DNA of 32,500 bases from positions 82,501 through 115,000 of the forward strand of contig JACVTC010000176.1 in assembly GCA_016946835.1 (NCBI GenBank). Reading direction: 5' to 3'. This stretch comes from Neocallimastix lanati (nom. inval.) (taxonomy: Eukaryota; Neocallimastigomycota; Neocallimastigomycetes; Neocallimastigales; Neocallimastigaceae). The notes under the pieces were generated by a model that saw only the letters and a program-made list of their open reading frames with translations, did no database searches and was not told the DNA's origin. Of the stretch, positions 12,016-23,680 are shown piece after piece. The position numbers and the translations under genes are program-made. Every line of letters starts with the position of its first letter. Position 1 is the first letter of the stretch.

Positions 12016-15000
12016 TTTCTTTTAACCAATTTGTGATTCTCAATTATTAATTTAATACAATATGAATTGCTTTTGTAAATTATAAATCTATTTGAAATAA
12101 TATATTTTATATAAAAGTAAAAAAGTACTAAAATGAAATATCTATAATTAATAAATAAGCCACAATATTTTGATATACAAACATGTAATTTTTGAATAAT
12201 TATATATTAAATACTAAACGTAAAATCCTCAAAATTTAAAAATAATAATAAAAATAATAATAAACAATAAATAATAAATAATAATAATAAATATAATAAT
12301 AAATAATAATTATAATAATAATAATAATAATAAAATTTCTATATTAAGAAATAAAAATTAAAAAAAGATAGTTAAATATATTAATAATATATTGATAATA
12401 ATTTATAATATATTGATAATATGAAATTGAACTATTTTCAACAATTTTTGGACTGTTAAAAATAAAGATATATTAAACAAATGTATTTATAGTAATATAA
12501 ACTAAAATATTATTTATTATATATAAAATTTAATATAAATTAATATAATTATATACTTTTTATCATATTTATTTTATAAATATATTATATATAAACTATA
12601 TATTCACATTCAAACTAAAATACATAATCAATATATTAAATAATTAAAATATAAAATAAAGTTTATTATTATATGAGCAGAAAAATAATAAATAAATAAA
12701 TAAATAAATAAATATAAGTAAATAAATATATATGTAAGTAAATTAATATATAAATAATAGAATAATAAATAATGGAATAATAAATAATGGAATAATAGAA
12801 TAATAAATAATTGAATAATAAATAATAATTATAACTAAATAAATATATATGTATGTAATTAATAAATAATAAATAATAATTATAATTTTAAACAATTATC
12901 ATTATTAAAAATTAGAATTTTTTTTAAATAAAAAAATGTATCTTCATTGAATTTTTAATTCCTTTTTCTTTTTTTGAATATAAGAAGAGAGTTTAAAATA
13001 ATAAGAAAGGATGAATATGTTGTAATAAGTTATTTAACAATAATATATATATATATATTTTTTTTTTTGTTTTTTGTTTTTTGTTTTTTTTGTTTTTAAT
13101 TTTAACTTTTTAAATTTATTTTAAATAATTTTAAATATATATTGATGATATTAATTAATTGTTGAGTCTAATTGAAATTAAATTGAAATTAAATTCTTTT
13201 GTAATATTAAAACAGATATAAATACCATTTAATATACAATCAATTTATAGGAATACCAATAATTTTAACTATAAAATAATTAAGTAAAAAAAAAAAAATA
13301 ATAATAATAAATATAAATATATAATTTTAAATTTTAATATTTCAAAAATATCTTTTTAATATTTATTTATTTATTATTTATTTATTTATTTAATATTCAT
13401 TTATTTAATATTTATTTATTATTTATTTAATATTTATTTATTTATCATAAATAATATTAATATGATTATAATTAAATACTAATAATTATATATATGAATA
13501 TTATATCCATTTATAATATAATTTAAATTAAATCTTTTTCCATGTTTTAATATTATAAATTATTTATGGTTTCCTTTTTTTTTTTTTTTTTTTTTTTTTA
13601 ATTATTTATTTTTTCTCTTCATATATTTATTGTAATCATTGAACATTTGTATAGTTATTAAATTGTTAATTAAAAAAGATATTATTAAAAGGTATTAGAG
13701 TATATAAAAAAATAAAAAATTAGAACAGTTGGTTAACATAATAATATTTATTATAAGTAGTATTTATTACGATTCAATATAAACTCATAGAAATATAGAA
13801 TTTTTTTTTATGTATTAAAAGTAAAAAGAAAGTGTATTTTAGCAAAAAATATAAAATTATAATACACTTAATTTATATACATCTTAAAAATTTATATAAT
13901 TAATAATATATAAAGAAGATAAAAGAAAACAAAGCAAAAAAAAAAAATAATGTAAAGTATAAATTTTATTCTTTCATTTTTATTAAAAGTATTAAAATAT
14001 TGATAAAAGACCAGTATATTTTTATGAAAATAAATATTTTATAAATTGATAAGTGAATATATAAATCAATAAAAATTAGTTTTTTATTAATAAAGAAATA
14101 TTTTAAATTATCATGACAAAAATCTTTAATATGTCTCAACAGTAATGATATTTTCATAGGTTTAATATAAATAAGTATTTATAAAGAAAATATATTATTA
14201 TTTTAAAAGTAATAGAATAATAGTAATAATAAAATTTGAGAAAAAGAAACAAATAAATATGGAAATTGGAAGTGAAATAAAATATACCAGTGAAAAAATA
14301 AAAATTTATATAAATATATATAATAATAAAGTAAAACAGAGTATTAAAACGTTTTTTTTTTTTTTTGCAATAATATTTGTTTATTGAGTACAAAAATATA
14401 TATTAATAAATATTTATATAATATGGACTTAACCAAAAATATATATTTTATATAGTTATAAAAAAAAATTTTTTTTTTCTCTATTATTTTTTTTTATTTT
14501 GAATTTAAGTAGAATAAAATAAGCCATTTAAAACCATAATATTTATCATATTTGATATTTTTATTATATATTACCTTTTTTTTTTTTTTTTTATTATAAT
14601 AAAGAAAATATCAATTTTTAATATTAGACAAGAAACAAATATTTACATTTTTATATAGTTTATTACTTTTATATATATATACTTCATTGGTTCAATAATA
14701 TTATTATTAATTTGATTAAAAATAATAAAAGTAGTAATTTTATTTTATTATAAATATAAATAAATAAATAATCTAGTTTTATAAATGGATTTTTAATTAA
14801 AATAAAATATCTTTTTAATAAATATTCATACATAATATAATATATTAACGTTTTTATATATATATATATAATAATATTTTATTATTATTGTTATTATTAT
14901 TTTATAAAAATAAAAGAATAAAGTATAATACAGTCATAATCACAACGAATCAAATATATTAAAAAATAAAAATATAAAAAACATAAATAAACATAAAAAA

Positions 15001-15087
15001 GTAGAATAAATAAATAACATCATAAAAATTAGTAATATTTTATAAACAAAAACTTTAATTTAAATAATATAAAGTAATAATAAAAAA
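12016..15087. other. AT-rich upstream desert of the BAR-type gene
   Basis: The stretch holds AAT arrays (about 12,240-12,335), AATAAATAAT repeats (about 12,690-12,880), a T-rich tract with GTTTTTT units (about 13,058-13,096), an AATATTTATTTATTT-type array (about 13,355-13,445) and T tracts near 13,580. Open minus-strand frames at 13,966-14,393 are built almost wholly of I, F, Y, L, K and N and are not supported. The last few hundred bases before 15,088 should contain the promoter of the downstream gene, but no element stands out in this composition. Confidence 0.6.
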
Positions 15088-16286
15088 ATGGTTGAATCTA
15101 ATCGCTCTAGTTTCGGTTTTCGTTTAGCTGTCTTTAATCAAGCTTTCAAAGAACAAGTTAACGCTCAATTTGGTTTTTTCCAACCAGTAAAAACTGTTGA
15201 CCCAAAGGTCGAGGAAGCTGTTACTCAACTTATAAAATTAAAAAGATATATTAAGCAATCAGAAGATAGTGTAAAGAAAATGATTAGCGGAATGAAAACT
15301 ACTATGAATGCTCAACAACAATTTTCTATTGTTTCTAAGGATGCTAAAATAAAGAGAGGTAAAGTGTTCATAGAAAAATCAAATGAATAAATAAAAAAAA
15401 AAAAAAAAGATAAATAAATAAATAAAAAAAAATAGTTGTAAATAGTATTTTAATTTGAGTTGATTAAAAAAAAAAAATAGTTGTAAATAGTGGTATAGTT
15501 AGAGATAAATAATTGATTAAAAAAAAAAAAATAAATAAATATTTGGCAAAAATATATATATATGTTAAATTTAAATAATAATTTATATTCAAACAATGTA
15601 TATAAACGTTATTTATATATTTATATAGATTCTATATTATCATTATTATTTTATCATTATTATTAAAATTTATATATGTATATATATTAAGGAATAAATA
15701 TAATTAATATTAAATATGAAATTCTTTTATATATTTTTACATCAACTTTCAAAAAATATTTTAATTATTAATAGATGATAATAATTTAAAGAAAAAGTTA
15801 ACCCTTATCAGTGACGCGTTAAGTTCTAATTCTAAGGATATTGAATGTTTATATTTACCAGCAATGGAAAACTTTTATGATTGGTTAAAGACTTTCTTAG
15901 ATAAAGCTATTACTGATGCTGAAGAATCTGTTACTAAATATAATAATATTCGTACTGAAATGGATACTATCATTCAAATTATAGATCAAACTAAAGAAAA
16001 AATATCTGCAGAAGTTGCTGGTAGTCAAGAACAAAGACGTCTTTCACTATTATTAAAAGAACATGAACAAACTTATAAAATAAAGAAAGCTAGATATGAT
16101 TTATTAACTGAACAAGTAATTCAAAAGGTTGAATTATTAGAAACTAAACGTAAAGCTGATATGCCAAATTATCTTCAATCTATGTATGATTCTATGCGTA
16201 TCTTCCATGATCAATCCTTAAAGCACTTTTCTGAAAGCACAAGTAACGAAATTTCTATACCAACTCCAAGCACTGTTTCGCAATAA
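15088..16286 (+). CDS. BAR-domain-like protein, two exons, 260 residues
   Basis: Exon 1 is 15,088-15,358 and exon 2 is 15,775-16,286, joined across an intron of 416 bases with GTAAAG donor and AATAG acceptor. The junction splits an aspartate codon (phase 1) and gives 260 residues. The start is the first ATG of the open frame and follows an A-rich leader. The product is highly charged and helical: residues 37-75 (VEEAVTQLIKLKRYI), 91-160 (LYLPAMENFYDWLKTF) and 160-245 (KVELLETKRKADMPNYLQ), then a serine/threonine-rich tail. The three long coiled-coil helices, the length near that of yeast Rvs161 (265 residues) and the late D-M-P-x-Y-L turn fit the BAR fold, a crescent dimer that binds curved membranes in endocytosis or trafficking. 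Family membership is inferred from shape; a generic coiled-coil protein is the alternative. Codon use is more GC-rich than the flanks, as expected of a real gene. It has no gene neighbours. Confidence 0.8.
15359..15774 (+). other. Spliceosomal intron of the BAR-type gene
   Basis: Donor G|GTAAAG and acceptor AATAG| keep the two coding frames in register (phase 1, joining G with AT to give Asp). The frame immediately upstream of the exon 2 ATG at 15,864 stays open back to the acceptor and is coding in character, which shows exon 2 begins before that ATG. The intron carries a 45-bp direct repeat (TAGTTGTAAATAGT at 15,433 and 15,478, each after an A tract). It is long for a fungal intron. Without splicing, exon 1 would end at a stop at 15,388-15,390. 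Confidence 0.75.
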
Positions 16287-16564
16287 TTTTAGTATTTTTT
16301 TTTTATATTTTTATTTTATTCTTAACATAGTCAATTTAAACAATTATTATTATTATTGTTATAATATTATGATATAAAAAAAAAATTTTTTTATTTTTTC
16401 AAAACTACTATTAATTTTTTTTTTTTTTTAAAAAAAAGTTTTCTTTTATTTTCTTTTATTTTTTATTATTATTATTATAAATTATATATTAACAATAATT
16501 AAAGATAAGAAAAGAAAAAGGACAAAATATATATATATATATATATATTAATGTATATCTATTA

Positions 16565-16604
<40 letters not shown>

Positions 16605-17137
16605 ATAGTAATCTTCTTTTCAAAAATGTTTTCACAATTTTTAAATTACATATTAATTAAAAAACGATAACCACAACTTTTAAATTAAATATTAATTAAA
16701 AAACAATAAAAATAATATAATATGATATATCCATATATCAAATTGATAAATTAAATGAAAGGAAATAAATAAATAAATAAATAAAAATGAAAATTATATT
16801 ATAAAGCAAAAGAATAGTTGATTTTAAATGAAACCAAATATTTTATATACTTTAAAATATATATAATTTCAATAAAAATTAGGATCATTTTTTACAAAAA
16901 AAAATAAGATTAAGAATAGAATAAAATAAAATTAAATACAAAAATAGTCGAATGGATGAAAATAAAACAAGAATAAAAAGAAAATAATTAAAAAATGAAA
17001 ATAACAAATAAAATGAAATAAAAATTTAAATTAAAAAAGGTAAAAATAAATAAAAAAAAAAAAAAAAAGAAAAAAAAGAAAATATATAGGGTATATCAAT
17101 AATGAATAAAAAAAATTATAATAATAATAGTAATAAT

Positions 17138-17176
<39 letters not shown>

Positions 17177-17365
17177 AATACAATAGCAATGTTAATTTTA
17201 ATCTTAATTATAACAATAATATAATATTATATAATATGCATTATTAATAATTTATTTATTTCACATTAAAAATATATATATTATTTCTTTATAATTTATT
17301 TTTAATTAAATAATATTAATTTATACAACTAGTAATATATAATTTTATTTTATTTAAATAAATAA

Positions 17366-17404
<39 letters not shown>

Positions 17405-17634
17405 AAAAGAAAAATAATAAACATATATTATTTTTTTTATTAATAATAATATATAAATATTTATTGTTATAAATATATAAATATCATCATTTAAATTTGT
17501 GTTAAATAAATAGTTACAAATAATAAATATTAAAATAAAAAAAAAAAAATAAAAAAATAAAAAATAAATTAATAAAAAGATAAAAAAAAAACATTAATAA
17601 AAACTACATTTCAAAAAAAAAAAAAAAAAAAAAA

Positions 17635-17670
<36 letters not shown>

Positions 17671-17873
17671 TATGTATATATAATGGTTTTATTATTTTTT
17701 TCATTTTCATTCATTTATTTATTTATTTATTAATTTTTTATCTTTTATAAATATTTGTTTTTTTTTTTTTTTTATTTTTTAAAAATTATAAATATTTTTT
17801 TTTTTTTTTTTATATTTTTTAAAAATTAAATATAAGGTAATTTAAAGTTTTTAATTTTTATTTTTATTATTTA

Positions 17874-17904
<31 letters not shown>

Positions 17905-18366
17905 TTTGTTATAAATTTAGAATAAAGAAAAAAAAAAAAATAGTAATTGATGTATAGATATGTAGATGTTCATATAAAGAAAAGAAAAGAATTCAAAGAT
18001 TCAATACTTTTATATAATAAAGTGATAATAAATATATATATGTTATATATGTATTATAGATGATGAATATTAATTTAAATTTAGTAAAATAAATAAAAAA
18101 AAAATTTTTTTTTATGTGATGGTAATATTATTAAAATAGAATAATTAAATATATTTTTGGTTAGATAAACAACTTTATATAACTTTTAAAGGAAAAACTT
18201 AAATTCAGTTAATTATTTTCCTGAATGACCCATATAATTTTTTTTTTTTTTTTTTTTTTCACTTTAGAAAGGTTATATTAAATACTATTTCATTATAAAT
18301 TATATAATAGTGAGTAAATTGGAAGTGATTAATTATCATTTTATTATTAATTTAATTTCAATTATT

Positions 18367-18439
<73 letters not shown>

Positions 18440-19844
18440 TAATTAACTATTATTCAATTCTAACATTAATATAATTTATTATTCTAATTATTACATTTAA
18501 TTTATTCTTCTATTATTTTAATATTTTTATTTTTATTATCAACTATTCTATTATTATTTGCTTTAACCATTTTCTTATTTTAAATTTAAAAATATATAAT
18601 TTTATACAGAAACTTTTTTTTATATTATATATTTTACTTCTGTATTCAATAATTATAATATTCCATTTATTATTTATTAATCTTTACTATTCTAATTTTA
18701 TTTTATTTAAATTATACCTAAAAGAAATATTTCTATATTGGCCAGGATTTAATTTTGAATGGGAAAGGTCCAATGTGGGGAAAAAAAATAGGATTAAAGT
18801 AATAAAAGATATTAAAGATAACTATTATTGGGACTTTATAGAGTATAAAATATTTTTTTTTAGAAAGTTAATAAAATATATATTAAAATAATTAATTAGA
18901 GTATTAATAAAGGATATAAATAAAAATATTTATTATAAAATTTTTTTTTTAAGTATTAATTATAATAATTATAATCTATTTTATATTTTTTATTAATATT
19001 TTATAAAGGTTGGATATACATTAAAAAATTTATTAATAATTGCTTATTAATACCTTATACTAACATAGACTTAAAAGTAGTAATAGATGGTATCGAAATA
19101 AAAGAAAAATGTTTAAATAATACAAAAAATTTAAAAAATACAAACAAATTTCGTTTGATTATAAATTTTTATTTATATATTAATGATTTAAAAATAATTC
19201 ATTAAAAATAACAATAAAATTTTAAATATGATGATTAAATAAAAAATTAAATATAAATACTAATCTAAATAATATGAAGAATTAATATTATATATTAATT
19301 ATAAAATTTAAGAGCAAAGAATAATTGAATAAAGAAAATATTTTACACACACACACACATATATATATATATATTTTTTTTTTTTTTTAAAAGAAATAAA
19401 CTATTTCACATTTTATATAATAAAATAAATAAAAAAAGAAATATAAGAAAATAAAAGAAGACTATTTATTTATAAATTTATTTATAAGTTTATTTAAACT
19501 ATTTCACATTTTAAATAATAAAAAAAAAATATAAAGAAATAAAAGAAATAATAGAAGATGATTTAATTATAAGTTTATTTATTAAAAAAGTTACTTTTAA
19601 GTTAATGATTTATTACTAGAATTAACTAGAATTAAAAAAAAAAAAAAAATTGATTTACTTGGTCTATATGCCTATATAGTAAATATATTTTATAGATATA
19701 TAACTGATAAATATATTTAAATGATTTGATTTAATACTAAAAATTTATTTATGATAAACATTAACTCTATTTTATTTTAATTAATTTCCTTTATTTAATG
19801 TTAATAATATCTATAAAATATTACTATTTATTATTTTAATTTTT
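16287..19844. other. AT-rich spacer, no gene seen
   Basis: Just after the BAR-type gene come T tracts that should include its 3' end. Further on there are long A tracts (about 16,566-16,598, 17,140-17,173, 17,370-17,402, 17,615-17,636), a TAA array (about 17,637-17,671), T tracts near 17,760 and 17,800, and a TTA/ATT array (about 18,366-18,439). A small GC-richer island at 18,740-18,785 has a weak foldback (ATTGGCC and GGTCCAAT) but no open frame. No RNA gene was recognised. Confidence 0.65.
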
Positions 19845-19911
19845 ACAATAACCTTACAAAGAATAAAAGAGAGATGTAAAAATCTTTGGTTCATTCGCAA
19901 GTTAAACATAA

Positions 19912-20079
19912 TAATAATATTTAATTTTTTTAAGATATTAATAGTATAAATAATAATAATATTTAATTTTTTTAAGATATTAATAGTATAAATAATAATA
20001 TTTAATTTTTTTAAGATATTAATAGTATAAATAATAATAATATTTAATTTTTTTTAAGATATTAATAGTATAAATATTA
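19912..20079. repeat. Minisatellite of four 39-43-bp units
   Basis: The unit TAAGATATTAATAGTATAAA plus an AATAATATTTAATTTTTT spacer occurs four times, with TAAGATATTA starting at 19,931, 19,973, 20,012 and 20,055. Length varies through AAT triplets and T-tract length. Just upstream (19,848-19,870) a phrase resembles 23,103-23,130 inside the LTR-like unit Z (CAATAA-C-TACAAAG), so retroelement debris probably starts here. Confidence 0.8.
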
Positions 20080-20425
20080 ATAAAATATTTTATTAATATT
20101 AAATAATATCAAAATGTTTAAAAATATTAATAAAATTAAATAAATTTAATTTATAATATATAATTATATAATTTTAAAATAATTAATATCTAGGTTGTAA
20201 ACATATATATATGTATAATATGAATAAGTACATGTGACGTCACATATAAATAATTTGATATGAATTATTCATATAAATCTTATTTATTAATATTCTTTGA
20301 ATTATTTGGAAAACCTAAGATATAATTCTTCAAATATTAAATAAAAGTTTATATTAATAATTAGTTGTTTTAAGTATATTATTTATTTTTAAATAAATAA
20401 TATATATTAATTATTGAGATAATAA

Positions 20426-20456
20426 ATAACTGAAAATGAGATTTCAATTCAGTTAT
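20426..20456. repeat. 9-bp hairpin ATAACTGAA / TTCAGTTAT
   Basis: Perfect arms 20,426-20,434 and 20,448-20,456 enclose a 13-base loop. The same ATAACTGAA / TTCAGTTAT arms occur in the longer hairpin at 23,497-23,542, which suggests a shared element family. Confidence 0.5.
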
Positions 20457-20570
20457 AATTTCAATACAACTTTTTTTGATTAGTTATTAATGGAGCAATG
20501 TACGTATTTATGGTTATTTTTTTAACAAAATAATTTTATCTTCTTAGTTAAGTCCTTTATAGTACAGTTT

Positions 20571-20747
20571 GTAGAATAATACGACCTTTGGTCCCACTGA
20601 TTATAGGAGTTTTACACTACGTCTACACCTAAGGTAGATCTCTTACTTATAATCAGCGCCTACTCCCCCCGTACTGATACTTATTCTACTCTACAGTCCG
20701 TTAGCTCTTACTGCTTTAATACACTAATAGTAGTAAGGGTAAGAGAT
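20571..20747. other. GC-richer island with nested stems, possible structured RNA or element end
   Basis: Perfect pairings seen by eye are GTAGAATAA (20,571-20,579) with TTATTCTAC (20,681-20,689), GACC-TTT-GGTC (20,583-20,593), CTGATTATA (20,597-20,605) with TATAATCAG (20,648-20,656), and TCTAC (20,622-20,626) with GTAGA (20,634-20,638). The first encloses the others, giving a branched fold. ATCTCTTAC (20,638-20,646) can also pair with GTAAGAGAT (20,739-20,747). No open frame of note exists on either strand. I do not recognise an RNA family. It could be a structured RNA gene or a conserved part of a retroelement. Confidence 0.45.
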
Positions 20748-20890
20748 TCCTACTCTAAGTATCCATCAATCAAGAGAACAGAAGCTGTTCCTTTAATTAA
20801 ATAAAAAAAATTTTTTCTTTTTTTTAATTGTCTTTCTTAATTTTAAATTGATCGTCTTCTAAATTTATTAATTTATTTTATTATATATAT

Positions 20891-20914
20891 ATATATTATC
20901 ATTATTATTATTAA

Positions 20915-20977
<63 letters not shown>
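20891..20977. repeat. (ATT)n microsatellite
   Basis: An ATT/TTA array of about 85 bases with few interruptions. It produces a poly-asparagine frame on the minus strand, which is not a gene. Confidence 0.85.
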
Positions 20978-20978
<1 letters not shown>

Positions 20979-21897
20979 TTTTTTTTTTAAAAAAAAAAAT
21001 ATTTTATGCAATAATATCTTTGAAAATATTAAAAAAAAATTATTTATAGTATATAAAATAATTACCACTTTTAGTTAATTTCTAAATTAAGGTAATTATT
21101 ACTTTTTGTTATGGTTCGGGTTTATTAGAAATATTTTTATTTAATTATTTATTTTTTTTTTTGTTTTTGTTTTTTTCTGTCTGTCTACATTTTAATTATT
21201 GAAAAACTTCACTTATTTATACTTTTTGAAAAAAAAAAAATAAATATGTAAAGCCTTTCTACATTTTATCATCATATTTAAAAAAAAAAAAAAATAATAA
21301 TAATTTACTATTACTAATTACTTCAAATTTTATATTAAATTAAATTAACTAATTCATAAGTATTTTTATTTTAATAAATTTTGTTTATATAATTTTTATA
21401 TTATTTTTCATATACTAAAACTAAATTATTTAATATATACGAAAAGTAACAAACAAAATTTAATAAGATTTTTCAGAAAAAAAGTTATTTTAATCAAGAA
21501 TGTTAATATAATATTCTTATATTTTATATAAAATAAATTTAAAAACTATAATATATTTAATATTTATTATTAATCAATTAAGATTTGATTTTATTTGTGG
21601 GGAATAAAAATATTAAATAATCAATTTAAAAATAAAATAAAATACTAAAAAGAATACAAGTTTAATATTGATACAATATAATAATAATATTATAATATAT
21701 TTGAAAATAAAAATAAAATATTAATATTGATAATAAACACTTTAATAAAATAATAAAATTTAAGGTTAAATTATAGATATTGATATTAATAATAAAAATA
21801 TAGAATTATTGATAATATTTTAGAAACTTTTAATAAAAATATAAAAAAAAATATATTTAGAAAATATTTTAGTATAGAAAATATAGTAAAGTAATAT

Positions 21898-21976
21898 TAA
21901 GTAAAGAATAATATAATGGATTCTAAAGTAAGTTGAAATTCTAATTAATAATCCATTATATATTCGTTCTTTACCA
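21898..21976 (-). mobile_element. LTR-like end X with subterminal inverted repeat
   Basis: On the minus strand the sequence starts TGGTAAAGAACG, closely matching TGGTAAAGAATG at the start of the 3' LTR of the minus-strand Ty3 element at 24,665. Both also carry an internal inverted copy (AGTAAAGAAT) some 50-80 bases inside, forming a hairpin. X is therefore read as the outer end of an LTR of the same family. It is followed on the plus strand by GAGA and then unit Y. I could not find its other end, so it may be truncated. Confidence 0.5.
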
Positions 21977-21980
21977 GAGA

Positions 21981-22475
21981 TGATACGATATTTTTATTAA
22001 ACATCAATATCAATATTTATTTTATTTTATTTGGACGATAATAGTAGGGAATAATTGACAAAATAATATATTCTAATATTATATAGAATAATACACACAA
22101 TAATAATATTTACACTTTAATATTTAGTTTATTTATTTTATTTATTTATTATCATTCATCAATAAAAATACATCATCAATATAAATAGTTGTTAATTAGT
22201 TAAAATATAATTAAATCATTCAATAAAATATAATTAATTACTAAAATCTATCATATTATTAATGTAAACTAAATATAAAACTACACTAAACTATACTAAT
22301 AAACATGTTTATAGGTTAAATTATTAATAAACTAAATTAGTATTAATAAAAGAACCATTCCTTAAACTATTATTATTTACTAACTATATATATTATTACT
22401 AAATTATTATTAACCAATAAAATTTCACTAACCTAAATTTCACTAAATTATGGTATTTATAGTGGTACCGTATCA
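21981..22475. mobile_element. LTR-like unit Y, 495 bp, bounded by GAGA
   Basis: The unit begins TGATACG and ends CGTATCA, a perfect 7-bp inverted terminal repeat with the TG...CA ends of LTRs. Both sides carry the same four bases GAGA (21,977-21,980 and 22,476-22,479), as a 4-bp target duplication would. There is no open frame. A solo LTR is the simplest reading. Orientation is not clear. Confidence 0.55.
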
Positions 22476-22479
22476 GAGA

Positions 22480-23602
22480 TGGTACGTGTTATTGTACCTT
22501 GGGCTTTTTTGACACTTCTCTAGTTAAGATAAATTATTCTAAATTGAATAAACACATAAATTAAGAACTTTTATTTATTTATTATTAAAATATTTTTTTT
22601 ATTATTATTTTATTAATATTTTTTTTTTATTTATTATATTACTTAATTATACATTATTTTAATTACTACATTTTTATTATAATCTAACTATATATATATT
22701 TTTTTTTTGTCTTAGAATATCTCTATTCTACAACTACATTTTTTTATATTTTTGTCCTATTTATATTTTTTTTTCTTTCTTTTCTTTCTGATCTCTCTCC
22801 CTTTATAATTATTTTCTTATTTACATCTTTTTATATTCTTTTTTATCTAATTTAAGGTTATAGTTGTTTATTTTTTTAAAAATTTAAATATTTTATCTTA
22901 TAACTTTATTTGTCAAAGTTTTGTGATAATTTGGTCTTAACGATTAGGTCAAGATGCCAAATTATAGTAATTAATTAATAATTTAATTTTATTCTTATTT
23001 AAAACATATTAATGTCTTTTATTTAAAATATAAGTTTTATTTAATATTAATAATATTTTATTACATTATTATTTTATATAATTATTACTATAATTTAAAT
23101 TGCAATAATCCTACAAAGGATTAATCAAAAGAATTTAAACATGTATTTATATAAAATAATTAATTATTAAAATATTAATTATTAATATGAATATGTAAAT
23201 AATATTAATATAAGTTTGATATTGATAATATAAAGTTAGATAATAATATAAATATTTAATATAAATAAAATATAAGAATCAAATATTGCTAAAATATTAT
23301 AATTTATAATTAAAATATAATATGTAGAAATTAATTTAATATGACAATCACGTTTTTACATTATTTAATATATATTAAATTCAATATGTTAATAATATTT
23401 AGTAATTAGTTGGCCTAGATTAATTCCTAAATATTTTAATAAAGTTAATTTAATAATAATTATTATATTATTATTTTTTATTAATATTGAAATTTAAATA
23501 ACTGAATTATTGAAATTGAAATTGAATTGAAATTCAGTTATTATCTTAACATTATTTTCAAATTTATTGCTTATTTCATAGTTATCAGGGCGTCCCGTAC
23601 CA
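22480..23602. mobile_element. LTR-like unit Z, 1,123 bp, bounded by GAGA
   Basis: The unit begins TGGTACG and ends CGTACCA, again a perfect 7-bp inverted terminal repeat with TG...CA ends, and is flanked by GAGA on both sides (22,476-22,479 and 23,603-23,606). Internally there is a perfect 9-bp hairpin ATAATTTGG / CCAAATTAT (22,926-22,934 and 22,957-22,965) and a 12-bp one at 23,497-23,542. Its length is close to that of unit W (1,059 bp). It is read as a solo LTR. Orientation is not clear. Confidence 0.55.
23497..23542. repeat. 12-bp perfect hairpin inside unit Z
   Basis: AATAACTGAATT (23,497-23,508) pairs perfectly with AATTCAGTTATT (23,531-23,542). The loop is made of ATTGAA-type repeats. 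It lies about 60 bases from the end of unit Z, and its arms share the core of the 20,426-20,456 hairpin. Confidence 0.6.
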
Positions 23603-23680
23603 GAGATGGTAGACTCGGGGTGATTTTTATTGATTTAAAATCAAGCAGGGGGGGACGGGTATTACCCTGCTTTGATTTTA
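23591..23680. repeat. GC-rich foldback with possible pseudoknot
   Basis: TAAAATCAAGCAGGG (23,636-23,650) pairs with CCCTGCTTTGATTTTA (23,665-23,680) with one bulged base. The loop GGGGACGGGTATTA contains GGGACG (23,652-23,657), which is complementary to CGTCCC at 23,591-23,596, outside the hairpin. The small stem TACCA-GAGA-TGGTA (23,598-23,611) lies between. It spans the Z/W junction, so the pseudoknot would not belong to a single element. Confidence 0.5.

Noticed and set aside
13966-14393. Two adjoining minus-strand open frames of 63 and 79 codons
   Set aside because: Composition is almost only I, F, Y, L, K and N, with no motif. Expected by chance in this base composition.
20868-21068. 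Minus-strand frame with a long asparagine run
   Set aside because: It is the translation of the (ATT)n microsatellite.
21977-23606. GAGA junctions as two-LTR circle junctions
   Set aside because: Such junctions would carry bases from the primer site and polypurine tract. The bases next to the LTR at 24,665 do not yield GAGA, so target duplication fits better.
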